From contig NZ_PVTS01000005.1 in assembly GCF_003003035.1 (NCBI RefSeq), forward strand, positions 62,001-126,000: DNA of 64,000 nucleotides. Reading direction: 5' to 3'. The translations under genes and the position numbers were made by a program. The notes under the pieces were generated by a model that was not told the origin of the DNA, searched no databases, and saw only the letters and a list, made by a program, of their open reading frames with translations. Shown one piece after another: positions 18,230 to 27,150 of the stretch (its first letter is position 1; the number at the start of each line of letters is the position of its first letter). The stretch comes from Marinilabilia salmonicolor (GTDB lineage Bacteria; Bacteroidota; Bacteroidia; Bacteroidales; Marinilabiliaceae).

Positions 18230-19183
18230 ATGCAAACCCAAATAATTGCAGAACAAATTATTATTGCCGGAATCATTGTGTTGACAGGAGCTGTTGGTAG
18301 TTGGTTAAAAGTAATCAACGACGATGTGCGGTTGTCTATATCGAAGCTTGTGTTTAAAATTACTCTTCCACTGCTCATCCTGACTACCGTTTCGAGTATG
18401 GAGATGTCACATGAGGTGCTGGTGAACGGAGGGTGGGCAACATTCTTTTCTGTGCTCTCTATGGGGTTGATGTATGTGGCTGGAAAAATATCGGTCAGGA
18501 TATTCAGACTTCCGCAGCGGACAGCTGTGGTTCATGAATTACATACCATGTTTGGGAACATCGTGTTTCTCGGGTTTCCTCTGGTGGCTGCTCTTTATCC
18601 CGATGAGGAAGCATTGCTGTACGCTGCTATTTTCTACATGGTTTCCAGTTTTATGCAGTGGACTTATGGTATATTTCGCTTAAAAGGCCAGAGCAATGTA
18701 TCTTTAAAAGAGCGTTTCAAAAATTTGCTGAATCCCAATACCGTGGCTTTTTTGGTGGGACTGGTGTTATTTTTGATTCAGATTAAGCTGCCTGATCTGT
18801 TGCATATTCCCCTTAGCCGTATTGGCAAAGCCACCAGTCCTTTGGCACTTTTGTATATTGGATCCACATTGGCGGGAATTAGTCTGAAAGGAACCATGAA
18901 ACGTGCCGATATTTATTTGCTCAGTCTGAATAAACTGGTGCTGATACCCGTTGTTCTTCTTTTGATTATCAATTTTGCTGTTCGTCATCTGGGAGTTGAG
19001 CTGGGACAGATGGCTAAAACTATTATTGTTTTGGAAGCTGCCATGCCATGCATGAGTATGATTGTGATTATGGCCAAGGCATTTGGTGCGGCAGATGACC
19101 GGGCAGCAGAAAATGTACTTCTGACTACCCTGCTGAGTTTGCTTACCCTTCCGCTTGTGTATTTTCTGGCATCGGTGTTGTGA
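18230..19183 (+). CDS. AEC (auxin efflux carrier) family transporter
   Basis: The 317-residue membrane protein has about ten hydrophobic segments in two halves, the family's usual size. Recognisable parts are the amphipathic start LTGAVGSWLKVINDDVRLSISKLVFKITLPLLIL and the C-terminal block LEAAMPCMSMIVIMAKAFGAADDRAAENVLLTTLLSLLTLPLVYFLA. The open frame extends upstream to 17990, but that part is low-quality and contains the promoter box, so I start at 18230. AEC members export or import small carboxylates and related compounds. The substrate is not evident. It precedes the hybrid regulator by 127 bases with that gene's own promoter between. Confidence 0.9.
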   Translation: MQTQIIAEQIIIAGIIVLTGAVGSWLKVINDDVRLSISKLVFKITLPLLILTTVSSMEMSHEVLVNGGWATFFSVLSMGLMYVAGKISVRIFRLPQRTAVVHELHTMFGNIVFLGFPLVAALYPDEEALLYAAIFYMVSSFMQWTYGIFRLKGQSNVSLKERFKNLLNPNTVAFLVGLVLFLIQIKLPDLLHIPLSRIGKATSPLALLYIGSTLAGISLKGTMKRADIYLLSLNKLVLIPVVLLLIINFAVRHLGVELGQMAKTIIVLEAAMPCMSMIVIMAKAFGAADDRAAENVLLTTLLSLLTLPLVYFLASVL

Positions 19184-19267
19184 CTTGATGAGTGAATGCT
19201 AAAACCTGGTTGATATTAATCATCATTCATGTTCGGGGATGAAGCTGATTTAAGTGATTTTTGTTTT

Positions 19268-19275
19268 TATATTTG
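19268..19275 (+). promoter_or_regulatory. -7 promoter element of hybrid regulator gene
   Basis: TATATTTG is a perfect TAnnTTTG match 35 bases before the start codon at 19311. Confidence 0.55.
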
Positions 19276-19310
19276 TAAATTAACAATCACTTCAAATTAG
19301 CCCGTGAATC

Positions 19311-22300
19311 ATGAAATCCCAAATAATTCTGTTCTTCTTTATTATCTCGATTGCCCAGGTTGTTAGTGGCAAAAAACAGTTCCCCACTGATGTCCGGTAT
19401 GAAGTAATTGACGCAGAGGATGCTTTGAGTAACGGGTCTGTCTCGGAGATAATCAAAGATAGTTCTGGCTATGTTTGGATAGGAACCTACTATGGGTTAA
19501 ATCGATACAACGGGTATGAAGCCGTTCCTTATTACCATAATTCAGGAAAGCCAAATTCCCTGCCAAATAATTTTATCACTTCTCTTTTTTTGGATAGTAA
19601 GGGAACATTGTGGGTTGGAACAAAAGATGGACTCTGTTTTTATGATGACAAGAGAGATCTCTTTGAAGAGGTATTCTGTGAGCATTCATCAAATCCTGCT
19701 AAGCATATTGGGACAGTCTTTGCCGGGGGAAAGGATGGGTTTTATGTAGGAATGATGGGAGGCGGCTTGTACTGGTATTCTTATAAGAAGGAGTTGCTTA
19801 GGCCTGTGGTAAAGAATATGTCATCCGAAACGAGATTGAAGTCTCAGATTTATTGTGGATACGTTTTGTCAGAAGATTCAGTATTTGTAGGAACTTATGG
19901 CAATGGAATAGGTAGATACAATTCGTTGACCGATAGTTTGGAGGTGTATTCCTTTCCTGGAATGGAAATTAATTGCATCGAGCAGGCAGGCCCGGAGAAT
20001 TTACTATTGGGAACCAATAATATGGGATTGTATCATTTCAATATAAAGTCCAAACGTTATGAGAATATCCCTGTGTTTGATGCTTCAAATCAGCCTGTAA
20101 CCATTGTTTTGGACATAGAGAAGGACTTGAACGGACAGTTTCTGATTGCGACGGATGGAGCTGGTGTTGTAGAGTTGGATGGAACTTCTTTAAAGCCTTC
20201 CGGAGGCGGGGAATATTCCAATAAATTTAATCTTTTCGAAAATGAAGGTGTAAGAGCTTTATATCTGGAGGAATCCGGAATTACCTGGGTTGGGACAGTC
20301 GGAAAGGGGTTGTTTAAGTATAATCCGTTGTTCAATCAGTTTTTGTTGACGGGTGAGAACGGAGGAGTTGATCATTCTGCTCTGAATGAGAATGTCATAG
20401 ATGTATTTCAGGACACCAGGGGCTGTATTTGGGTTGGTACAGACGGAGGTGGTTTGTTTATGATGGAAATGGATGGGAGAGTAATTGAGCGGTTTGAGAA
20501 TTTCAATAATCATACGAAGCTTAAATATATAGATGTTGTCAGGAGAGTATATGAGGATTCGGAAGGGGATATATGGTTGGGGACCTATGGAAACGGAATA
20601 AGCGTTTTTACCCCGGGCAAAGAGCATGATAGTTTTCAAACTTTCCATTTGACTCAAAATGAAAGGTTCGACAATGCCAGTCATGTTTGGTCAATTGAAG
20701 GAGCCGGAGAACATCAAATATGGGCAGGTACCCTGGGAAGAGGGCTTTTCAGAATTAATAAGCAAACGGGCGTTGTTTCATCTCTGAACACTATTAATGC
20801 CGAACTTGATTCTTTTCTGAATCCATATATTCTGAGTCTTGCAAAAGATAATAAACAGCGTTTGTGGGTAGGGACCAGCAACGGTGTCGTTAGAATTTCT
20901 AAAGACCTTAACGATTTCTCAGTATTTCTGTATGATTCACTGAATAATAGTGGCGTCGGCCGAAATACGATTACCGATATATATCACAGTAAAGATGGCT
21001 CTACCTGGTTATCTACCAATGGCGGTGGGGTCGTCAAAGTAGGGGAAAATGATAGTTTGACCATTTTTAATACGGCAAAGGGGCTGAGTCACGATAAAGT
21101 TTATGATGTTTTTCAGGACTGTCAACAAGATTATTGGATTGCAACCTATAATGGACTGAATCGTTATCGTGTAGCGGATGGGGAGTTGTTAATGCTTGAT
21201 GCGCGGGATGGTCTTAATAGCAGTGTGATGCAGGTTGCAATGTCGTTACAGAATGGTTATATAATGACAGGAAGTCCCAAAGGCCTCAATTGTTTTAAGC
21301 CGACTAACCTATTGTTAAATAATCTGCCCCCAAAAGTGATCTTTGAAAACCTTTTTGTAGATAATCAGGAGATTTTTCCGGATGATGAATCTAATATTCT
21401 TGAGAATACTATTCAATATGCAGAGAATATTGAGTTGACATCAGAGAATAATTCTTTTGCCTTGTTTTTTTCCGGCCTGAATTATTTTATGCCTGAAAAG
21501 ACCAGGTATTCCTACCGCCTGCTAGGGCTTTCTGAAGATTGGAGTATCCCTTCGGAGGAGCGTTGGGCCAGGTTTAACAAATTACCACCCGGAGCATACA
21601 CTCTTCAGGTAAAGGGGATGAATAACAGTGGGGTTTGGAGTGACGAACCGGCAACGCTTAATATTGAGATTTTGCCTCCCTGGTATAAAACGCGTTTTGC
21701 CTTCTTCGGATTTCTCGGAATTTTTGGGATTTTAGTCTTTGCTTATATGAAATATTCCATCTTCCTTATAGAGATGAAGAAGAATCTCTCCTTTGAGAAA
21801 AAAGAACGGCTGAGGATGGAAGAATTGAGTGAAATGCGTTCGCAATTTTTTACAAATATCTCTCATGAATTTCGCACACCTTTAACATTGATTTTATTGC
21901 CTGTAAGGAAGATTCTCAGCCAAGACGGCCTTTCACCGGAGATAACGGAGTCATTATCGGGTGTAGCCCACAATGCCGGTTATCTTACTCAGTTAATTGA
22001 TCAGATTCTGGAAGTAAGTAAAATTGAATCAGGTCATTTACAACTTAACCTTTCGGAGGAGAATTTCTCTAAATTTTGTGGACAGACTGTTGGTCAATTT
22101 AAGGGATTGGCCCAGGAGAAACAGATAATTTTAAAATTTAATGGTCACTTGTCATACTCCTGGTTGAAGTTTGATAAAAATGTGGTTGGAAAGATTATTA
22201 ACAATTTGTTGTCTAATGCTTTGAAATATTGTGAAAAGGGTGGGCATGTGACTTTTACTTTACTGGAAGAACCGGATGCCGGTCAGAATTCAGGTGAAAA

Positions 22301-23492
22301 GATGGTTGGAGCAAAAATGTCTTCTTCTATTGTTGATAATCGTCCCTTAAAGGTAGGTTTTAAAATTGTAGATGATGGGACAGGAATATCAAAGGAGAAT
22401 TTGGATAGATTATTTAACAGATATGAGCAGTTTGGAAAGGCCGTAAATAATTATCAACAGGGAACCGGAATAGGTCTTGCACTGGTAAAACAATTAGTGG
22501 ACCTTCATAATGGAGACATTAAAGTTACCAGTAAAGAAGGAAAAGGTACTTCTTTCGAAGTCTTTTTTAAGGTCTTTCCTGTCGCCTCCAGATATGAGCA
22601 TGAGTATGTTTCTCCTGTTGTTTTTAATTCAACGGTTCAGGGGTTCTATACCTCTAATGAATCTGAAGTAAAGAAATCTGATAAAAATCCGGGACAGAAG
22701 AGTGGTACCGGGGAAAAGCATATTCTATTAGTAGAGGACAATCAGGACGTTTTAGCCTTTTTAACTGATGAACTTAGTAGTTTATATCGGGTGTCAGGGG
22801 TGAAGGATGGTACTCAGGCACTTGATTGGCTTGCTCTTCATCAAGCCGATTTGGTATTAAGTGATGTCGTCATGCCGAATATGGATGGCATTGAATTGTG
22901 CAGGAAAATTAAAACCAATGATAATTTGAGCCATATCCCGGTTATATTGTTGTCGGCCAGGGGAGAGTCGGGTGACAAGATTGAAGGGTTGGAGTACGGA
23001 GCTGATTTATACTTGTCCAAGCCTTTTGACATGGAGTTGTTGAAGGCCTATGTGAGAGGGCTTATTCTTAATCGTGAAAAAATGAAAGAATACCTCTCGT
23101 CCTATTTGTATGAGAATCATTCGGTCGATAAGAAAATAGACTTAATTGAGGAACAATTTCTGAAAAAAGTGGTGTTTGTTATTAAAGCCAACCTTGACAA
23201 TGAATATTTTTCCGTTGAGGACTTGTGTGATGCTGTGGGTATGAGTCGAAGCAATCTTCACAGAAAATTGAAGGCTATTGTGGGTAAAAGCACCACTGAG
23301 TTTATTCGGTCTTTCCGGTTGAAAGAAGCCGCTTTGTTGCTTTCGGATACTGATCTGCAGGTATCCGAAATAGCCTTTAAGGTAGGATTTAGCAATGTAT
23401 CTCATTTTATTAAGATATTTCGACAGGAGTTTTCTCTTTCTCCTTCTTTGTATAGAAAATCCAAACGAACAGAGATTCATAATTTCTCATAA
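19311..23492 (+). CDS. hybrid two-component system sensor/regulator (HTCS)
   Basis: This 1393-residue one-protein signalling chain controls glycan-use loci. After a signal peptide (1-22), residues about 30-720 form repeated WxGTxxGGL-type beta-propeller blades, followed by a Y_Y_Y domain to about 795 and a membrane helix (FAFFGFLGIFGILVFAYM). The HisKA box is FFTNISHEFRTPLTL with H852, and the ATPase region has NNLLSNALKYC and GTGIGLALVKQLV. A receiver domain (ILLVEDNQDVLAFL, phospho-acceptor D1185 in LSDVVMPNMDG) and a C-terminal AraC-type DNA-binding domain (about 1285-1385) follow. The periplasmic ligand is probably an oligosaccharide released by the neighbouring locus. It presumably activates the small ORF-susC-susD transcript downstream. 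Confidence 0.96.
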   Translation: MKSQIILFFFIISIAQVVSGKKQFPTDVRYEVIDAEDALSNGSVSEIIKDSSGYVWIGTYYGLNRYNGYEAVPYYHNSGKPNSLPNNFITSLFLDSKGTLWVGTKDGLCFYDDKRDLFEEVFCEHSSNPAKHIGTVFAGGKDGFYVGMMGGGLYWYSYKKELLRPVVKNMSSETRLKSQIYCGYVLSEDSVFVGTYGNGIGRYNSLTDSLEVYSFPGMEINCIEQAGPENLLLGTNNMGLYHFNIKSKRYENIPVFDASNQPVTIVLDIEKDLNGQFLIATDGAGVVELDGTSLKPSGGGEYSNKFNLFENEGVRALYLEESGITWVGTVGKGLFKYNPLFNQFLLTGENGGVDHSALNENVIDVFQDTRGCIWVGTDGGGLFMMEMDGRVIERFENFNNHTKLKYIDVVRRVYEDSEGDIWLGTYGNGISVFTPGKEHDSFQTFHLTQNERFDNASHVWSIEGAGEHQIWAGTLGRGLFRINKQTGVVSSLNTINAELDSFLNPYILSLAKDNKQRLWVGTSNGVVRISKDLNDFSVFLYDSLNNSGVGRNTITDIYHSKDGSTWLSTNGGGVVKVGENDSLTIFNTAKGLSHDKVYDVFQDCQQDYWIATYNGLNRYRVADGELLMLDARDGLNSSVMQVAMSLQNGYIMTGSPKGLNCFKPTNLLLNNLPPKVIFENLFVDNQEIFPDDESNILENTIQYAENIELTSENNSFALFFSGLNYFMPEKTRYSYRLLGLSEDWSIPSEERWARFNKLPPGAYTLQVKGMNNSGVWSDEPATLNIEILPPWYKTRFAFFGFLGIFGILVFAYMKYSIFLIEMKKNLSFEKKERLRMEELSEMRSQFFTNISHEFRTPLTLILLPVRKILSQDGLSPEITESLSGVAHNAGYLTQLIDQILEVSKIESGHLQLNLSEENFSKFCGQTVGQFKGLAQEKQIILKFNGHLSYSWLKFDKNVVGKIINNLLSNALKYCEKGGHVTFTLLEEPDAGQNSGEKMVGAKMSSSIVDNRPLKVGFKIVDDGTGISKENLDRLFNRYEQFGKAVNNYQQGTGIGLALVKQLVDLHNGDIKVTSKEGKGTSFEVFFKVFPVASRYEHEYVSPVVFNSTVQGFYTSNESEVKKSDKNPGQKSGTGEKHILLVEDNQDVLAFLTDELSSLYRVSGVKDGTQALDWLALHQADLVLSDVVMPNMDGIELCRKIKTNDNLSHIPVILLSARGESGDKIEGLEYGADLYLSKPFDMELLKAYVRGLILNREKMKEYLSSYLYENHSVDKKIDLIEEQFLKKVVFVIKANLDNEYFSVEDLCDAVGMSRSNLHRKLKAIVGKSTTEFIRSFRLKEAALLLSDTDLQVSEIAFKVGFSNVSHFIKIFRQEFSLSPSLYRKSKRTEIHNFS

Positions 23493-23551
23493 CCGGGTGG
23501 TTTATACTTAAAATACCATGTTCGTTTTATCTGGTAACTCTTCAGATTATT

Positions 23552-23700
23552 CCCTCACATTATTGGTCGCATTGCGACCAATAATGTGAGGGGGGAGGGA
23601 TACCTCAAACCCCAGGGCGTTTCCCAGGGCTATTGCTCTCAGGCTATCAGTCTGTTTACACCTTGCCTGGCTTATGTGTAAGGTAGGCTAGATAGCTTCT
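23552..23700 (+). repeat. Composite intergenic repeat, full copy C
   Basis: Positions 23552-23592 form a perfect 20-bp inverted repeat around a single T, with the same central GGTCGCATTGCGACC as copy B but different outer arms. The spacer, CCCAGGG words, CTATTGCTCTCAGGCTATCA and the GTAAGGTAGGCTAGAT tail follow. In the rest of the 470-base gap before the next gene, I see a 10-bp inverted repeat at 23835-23858 and a promoter box. Confidence 0.75.
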
Positions 23701-23834
23701 CAAATCTATTCAGGGCGCTGTTTCATTATCACATCTTTATTGCAATCCTTTTTATCTGTCTGTAAGCATGCTTCCTTTTATGGGCGGTTTGACCAGAGGT
23801 TCGTTTTTTACAAAATGCAACGTAGAGAATCTTT

Positions 23835-23858
23835 TGCAACAATAGTGTTATTGTTGCA
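23835..23858. promoter_or_regulatory. Inverted repeat upstream of susC transcript, possible operator
   Basis: TGCAACAATA and TATTGTTGCA are perfectly complementary around GTGT. The dyad lies 55 bases upstream of the TACATTTG promoter box of the SusC operon, a sensible place for an activator or repressor. There is no poly-T, so it is not an obvious terminator. HTCS proteins often use direct repeats, so its role is open. Confidence 0.4.
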
Positions 23859-23912
23859 TCAAATGGCTCATTTTTAGGAACAGGCAGAGTGTAGAAGATG
23901 GTCGGTTCCAGA

Positions 23913-23920
23913 TACATTTG
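23913..23920 (+). promoter_or_regulatory. -7 promoter element of microprotein-susC-susD transcript
   Basis: TACATTTG fits TAnnTTTG, 43 bases before the small ORF at 23963. The absence of a good -33 box is consistent with a promoter that depends on an activator. Confidence 0.5.
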
Positions 23921-23962
23921 TTTCACGTTGTGCTTATGAATTAAAACCGAATCATTAAAAAG

Positions 23963-24082
23963 ATGATACAGTCTGAAGACGAAGAAAAAAAGATGAAACG
24001 CTTCAAGAAAATACGTGGAGGGTTAATCATTGGAATTTTGCTAATGCTGGCTCTCTTCTATTACACAGTTTTTACCAAATAA
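23963..24082 (+). CDS. 39-residue single-pass membrane microprotein
   Basis: This is a short ATG-to-TAA frame. Its first half is strongly charged (MIQSEDEEKKMKRFKKIRGG) and its second half is one hydrophobic helix (LIIGILLMLALFYYTVF) ending in TK. It lies between the promoter box and susC, with its stop 26 bases before the susC ATG, so it should be translated from the same message. By the positive-inside rule the N-terminus is cytoplasmic. I do not recognise a family. It could be a true small gene of the locus or a leader peptide. Confidence 0.55.
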   Translation: MIQSEDEEKKMKRFKKIRGGLIIGILLMLALFYYTVFTK

Positions 24083-24108
24083 TTTGTTGAATTAAAAATT
24101 CTTAATCT

Positions 24109-27100
24109 ATGAAAAAAACGGATTTTTTTAAACAAATGCTGATCCTTCTATTTCTTACATCTATTGTGGGAGAGGTTGCAGCTCAGCAGATCACTGTCCG
24201 GGGGACAGTTACTGAATCTTCTACGGGAGGAGAACCTATTCCCGGTGTTTCTGTGGTACAAAAGGGAACGATGAACGGCACAATTACTGATGTTGATGGG
24301 AATTATCAGATTATGCTTCCGGAGGATGCTACTTTGGTTTTTTCCTTTATTGGATTTATAACCACAGAGGTGCCTGTTAACGGGCAGGAAATTATCAATG
24401 TCGAGCTTGAACCTTCAGTTATCAATGTTCAGGAGGTTGTTGTTACTGCTTTGGGAATTGAGAAACGAAGCAAGGGGCTGACCTATTCCACCCAATCCAT
24501 GAGCGGAGACGAACTTACGGATGCTAAGGATGTCAACCTGGTAAATTCGTTAACAGGAAAAAGTGCAGGGGTCGTTATTACCAAAAGTAGTTCCGGTCTG
24601 GGTGGATCTTCCAAGATGCTGATTCGTGGTAACCGTTCTGCCGGAGGTAACAACCAGCCACTTTATGTAATTGATGGTATGCCAATGCTGAACAGCGTTT
24701 CGGAACAACCCAGTACTTCTATTGGAGGTACTAATGATGCCGGCGGCCGCGATAGTGGAGATGGTATTTCGAACCTCAACCCCGAGGATATCAAGAGCAT
24801 TAATATTCTCAAAGGAGCTTCAGCTGCTGCCCTTTATGGGACACAGGCGGCCAACGGGGTTATTGTTATTACTACCAAAAAAGGACTGGCCGGAAGAACA
24901 ACCGTGAATGTTAGCTCCAATACCACAGTGGAGTCTGCTGTTTCTCTTCCTGAATTTCAGGATAAGTATGGGCACAGTTCCGGTGGTTACAGCTGGGGTG
25001 ATAAGATCAATGGTTCAACCGACTATGTGGATGATTTCTTTAAAACAGGGGTGACAACCATTAATAGTATGTCTCTTTCTTCGGGAAGCGAAAAAATGCA
25101 GACCTATTTTTCTTATGCCAATACTTCAGCAAAAGGGATTATTGATGGGAATAAACTTAAAAAACATAACCTGAACTTCAGAGAATCAGGAAAGTTTTTT
25201 AATGACAAGTTATCTCTTGATGCCAATGTAAATCTGTTAAACCAGTCAATAACCAATAAGCCTGTAGCCGGTGGTTATTATCTCAATCCTTTGGTTGGCT
25301 TATATCGGTTCCCCCGAGGTATGGATATGCAACCCTATAAAGATGATTTTGAGGTATATTCTATTGATCGAAACCTGAATGTTCAGAATTGGCACAAGGA
25401 ATTAGAGGCAATGGAGCAAAACCCTTACTGGATTAATAATCGTATGCCCAGTAAGGATCGGAGGAACAGGGTTTTGTCTTCATTGACTGCCAGGCTCGAC
25501 ATTAACAGTAATCTGAATGTGCAACTCAGAGGGAATGTGGATTATACCAATGACAGGTACAATAAGAGAATTTATGCATCCACACATACAGCACTTTCCG
25601 GTAGCAATGGGCGGTACATCGTAATGAATCGTGAAGAGATACTGAACTATGGTGATGTTTTGCTAAACTACAACAATGTTTTTGGGGATGTTTCGCTTAC
25701 CGCTTCGTTGGGAGCCAGTGTGAATGATACAAAAGTGCGAAGTGAACGGCTGGATTCCAGACCCAATAATTTGCACCTTCCCAATGTGTTTACAGTTGCC
25801 AATATGGATATTGGATATATTGAGGAGATGGATCTTCACCGGCAAATGCAGTCTGTTTTCGGAACCGCTCAGGTTGGTTTTAAAGACCTGTTGTTTCTGG
25901 ATGTAACCGGCCGAAATGACTGGTCTTCAGCTCTTGCAAACACCGATAGTGAAAATTCAGGTTTCTTTTATCCTTCTGTCGGGGTAACAGCGGTGCTTTC
26001 CGATATGATGAATATGCCGGGTTTTATTGACTTTGGTAAAGTCAGGGGATCATGGAGTAGTGTGGGTAACGATATTCCTGTGTATATCAGTAATCCGACA
26101 AATTCTTTGGCGGCCGGAGGAAATCTTATTTTTAATTCTGAAGCACCCTTTGATAATCTGAAGCCCGAACTCTCCAAATCTGTGGAACTGGGAACTGAGT
26201 GGCGGATGTTTGCCAATAAATTATCTCTTGACCTGACTTACTATAAGACCAATACGGAGAACCAACTGTTTACACTTCCTGCTCCTGCCGGTTCCGGTTT
26301 TTCATCCTATTATGTGAATGCCGGAAACATTCAAAATGAGGGTTTTGAAGCTGTTGTTGGAATTACTCCTTTGGCTGAGAACGATTTGTTCTGGAAAAGT
26401 ACCATCAATTTTGCAACCAATAAAAACACAGTGAAAGAGTTGCATCCTGATCTGAAGGAATTTCGCTTCGGAGATCAGACTTCCAATTCTTACTGGATGA
26501 AATTGGTGGAAGGTGGTTCTTTCGGTGATATTTATGGTGTGGCATTTGCCAGAAACGAATCCGGCGAAATTATTTATGACGAGGATAATTTGCCAACACG
26601 TCAGGAAGAATTTGTTAAAATAGCCAATGCATCTCCCGATTTCTCTCTGGGATGGAACAACAGCATTACTGTAAAGAATTTTAATTTTCAGTTCCTGATT
26701 GATGGAAGATTCGGTGGAGATGCAATCTCCTTAACTCAGGCTGATCTTGATCAGTTTGGTGTAACCCAGGAAACAGCAGAGGCCCGCGACCGCGGATATG
26801 TGGAGTTGGAAGGCCGTAAAATCAACAATGTCAGAGAGTTTTACAACAGGGTGGGCGGAAGAAACGGTATTTCTGAGTACTATGTTTATGATGCAACAAA
26901 TGTGCGGCTTAGAGAGGTTATTCTTGGATATTCTATCGGTGAAGAGGTGTTTGGTGCAGACTCTTTTGTGAAAAATGCAAAGGTTTCTCTAATCGGACGG
27001 AATTTGCTCTTTATCTACAAAGATGCCCCTTACGACCCTGAAGCGCAGTTGTCTGTTGGCAATAACCTTCAGGGAGTGGATGTATTCGGAATGCCTGGTA

Positions 27101-27138
27101 CCCGAAGCTATGGTTTGAATGTAAAATTAACTTTTTAA
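24109..27138 (+). CDS. SusC/RagA-family TonB-dependent outer-membrane transporter
   Basis: The 1009-residue protein imports large glycan fragments across the outer membrane with its SusD lid. A signal peptide (LILLFLTSIVGEVAAQQ) is followed by a carboxypeptidase-like regulatory domain (about 28-110, GTVTESSTGGEPIPGVSVV), then EVVVTALGI at the TonB-box position. The plug domain has MLIRGNRSAGGNNQPLYVIDG and ILKGASAAALYG. The remainder is a 22-strand-type barrel with a C-terminal aromatic end (LNVKLTF). It is 12 bases upstream of susD. Together with the HTCS and GH20 genes it defines a polysaccharide-use locus. Confidence 0.96.
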   Translation: MKKTDFFKQMLILLFLTSIVGEVAAQQITVRGTVTESSTGGEPIPGVSVVQKGTMNGTITDVDGNYQIMLPEDATLVFSFIGFITTEVPVNGQEIINVELEPSVINVQEVVVTALGIEKRSKGLTYSTQSMSGDELTDAKDVNLVNSLTGKSAGVVITKSSSGLGGSSKMLIRGNRSAGGNNQPLYVIDGMPMLNSVSEQPSTSIGGTNDAGGRDSGDGISNLNPEDIKSINILKGASAAALYGTQAANGVIVITTKKGLAGRTTVNVSSNTTVESAVSLPEFQDKYGHSSGGYSWGDKINGSTDYVDDFFKTGVTTINSMSLSSGSEKMQTYFSYANTSAKGIIDGNKLKKHNLNFRESGKFFNDKLSLDANVNLLNQSITNKPVAGGYYLNPLVGLYRFPRGMDMQPYKDDFEVYSIDRNLNVQNWHKELEAMEQNPYWINNRMPSKDRRNRVLSSLTARLDINSNLNVQLRGNVDYTNDRYNKRIYASTHTALSGSNGRYIVMNREEILNYGDVLLNYNNVFGDVSLTASLGASVNDTKVRSERLDSRPNNLHLPNVFTVANMDIGYIEEMDLHRQMQSVFGTAQVGFKDLLFLDVTGRNDWSSALANTDSENSGFFYPSVGVTAVLSDMMNMPGFIDFGKVRGSWSSVGNDIPVYISNPTNSLAAGGNLIFNSEAPFDNLKPELSKSVELGTEWRMFANKLSLDLTYYKTNTENQLFTLPAPAGSGFSSYYVNAGNIQNEGFEAVVGITPLAENDLFWKSTINFATNKNTVKELHPDLKEFRFGDQTSNSYWMKLVEGGSFGDIYGVAFARNESGEIIYDEDNLPTRQEEFVKIANASPDFSLGWNNSITVKNFNFQFLIDGRFGGDAISLTQADLDQFGVTQETAEARDRGYVELEGRKINNVREFYNRVGGRNGISEYYVYDATNVRLREVILGYSIGEEVFGADSFVKNAKVSLIGRNLLFIYKDAPYDPEAQLSVGNNLQGVDVFGMPGTRSYGLNVKLTF

Positions 27139-27150
27139 GAGATGTTGATT

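Noticed and set aside
23729-23926. 65-codon minus-strand frame upstream of susC
   Set aside because: It has no promoter or ribosome site of its own and covers the inverted repeat and the promoter box of the plus-strand operon.
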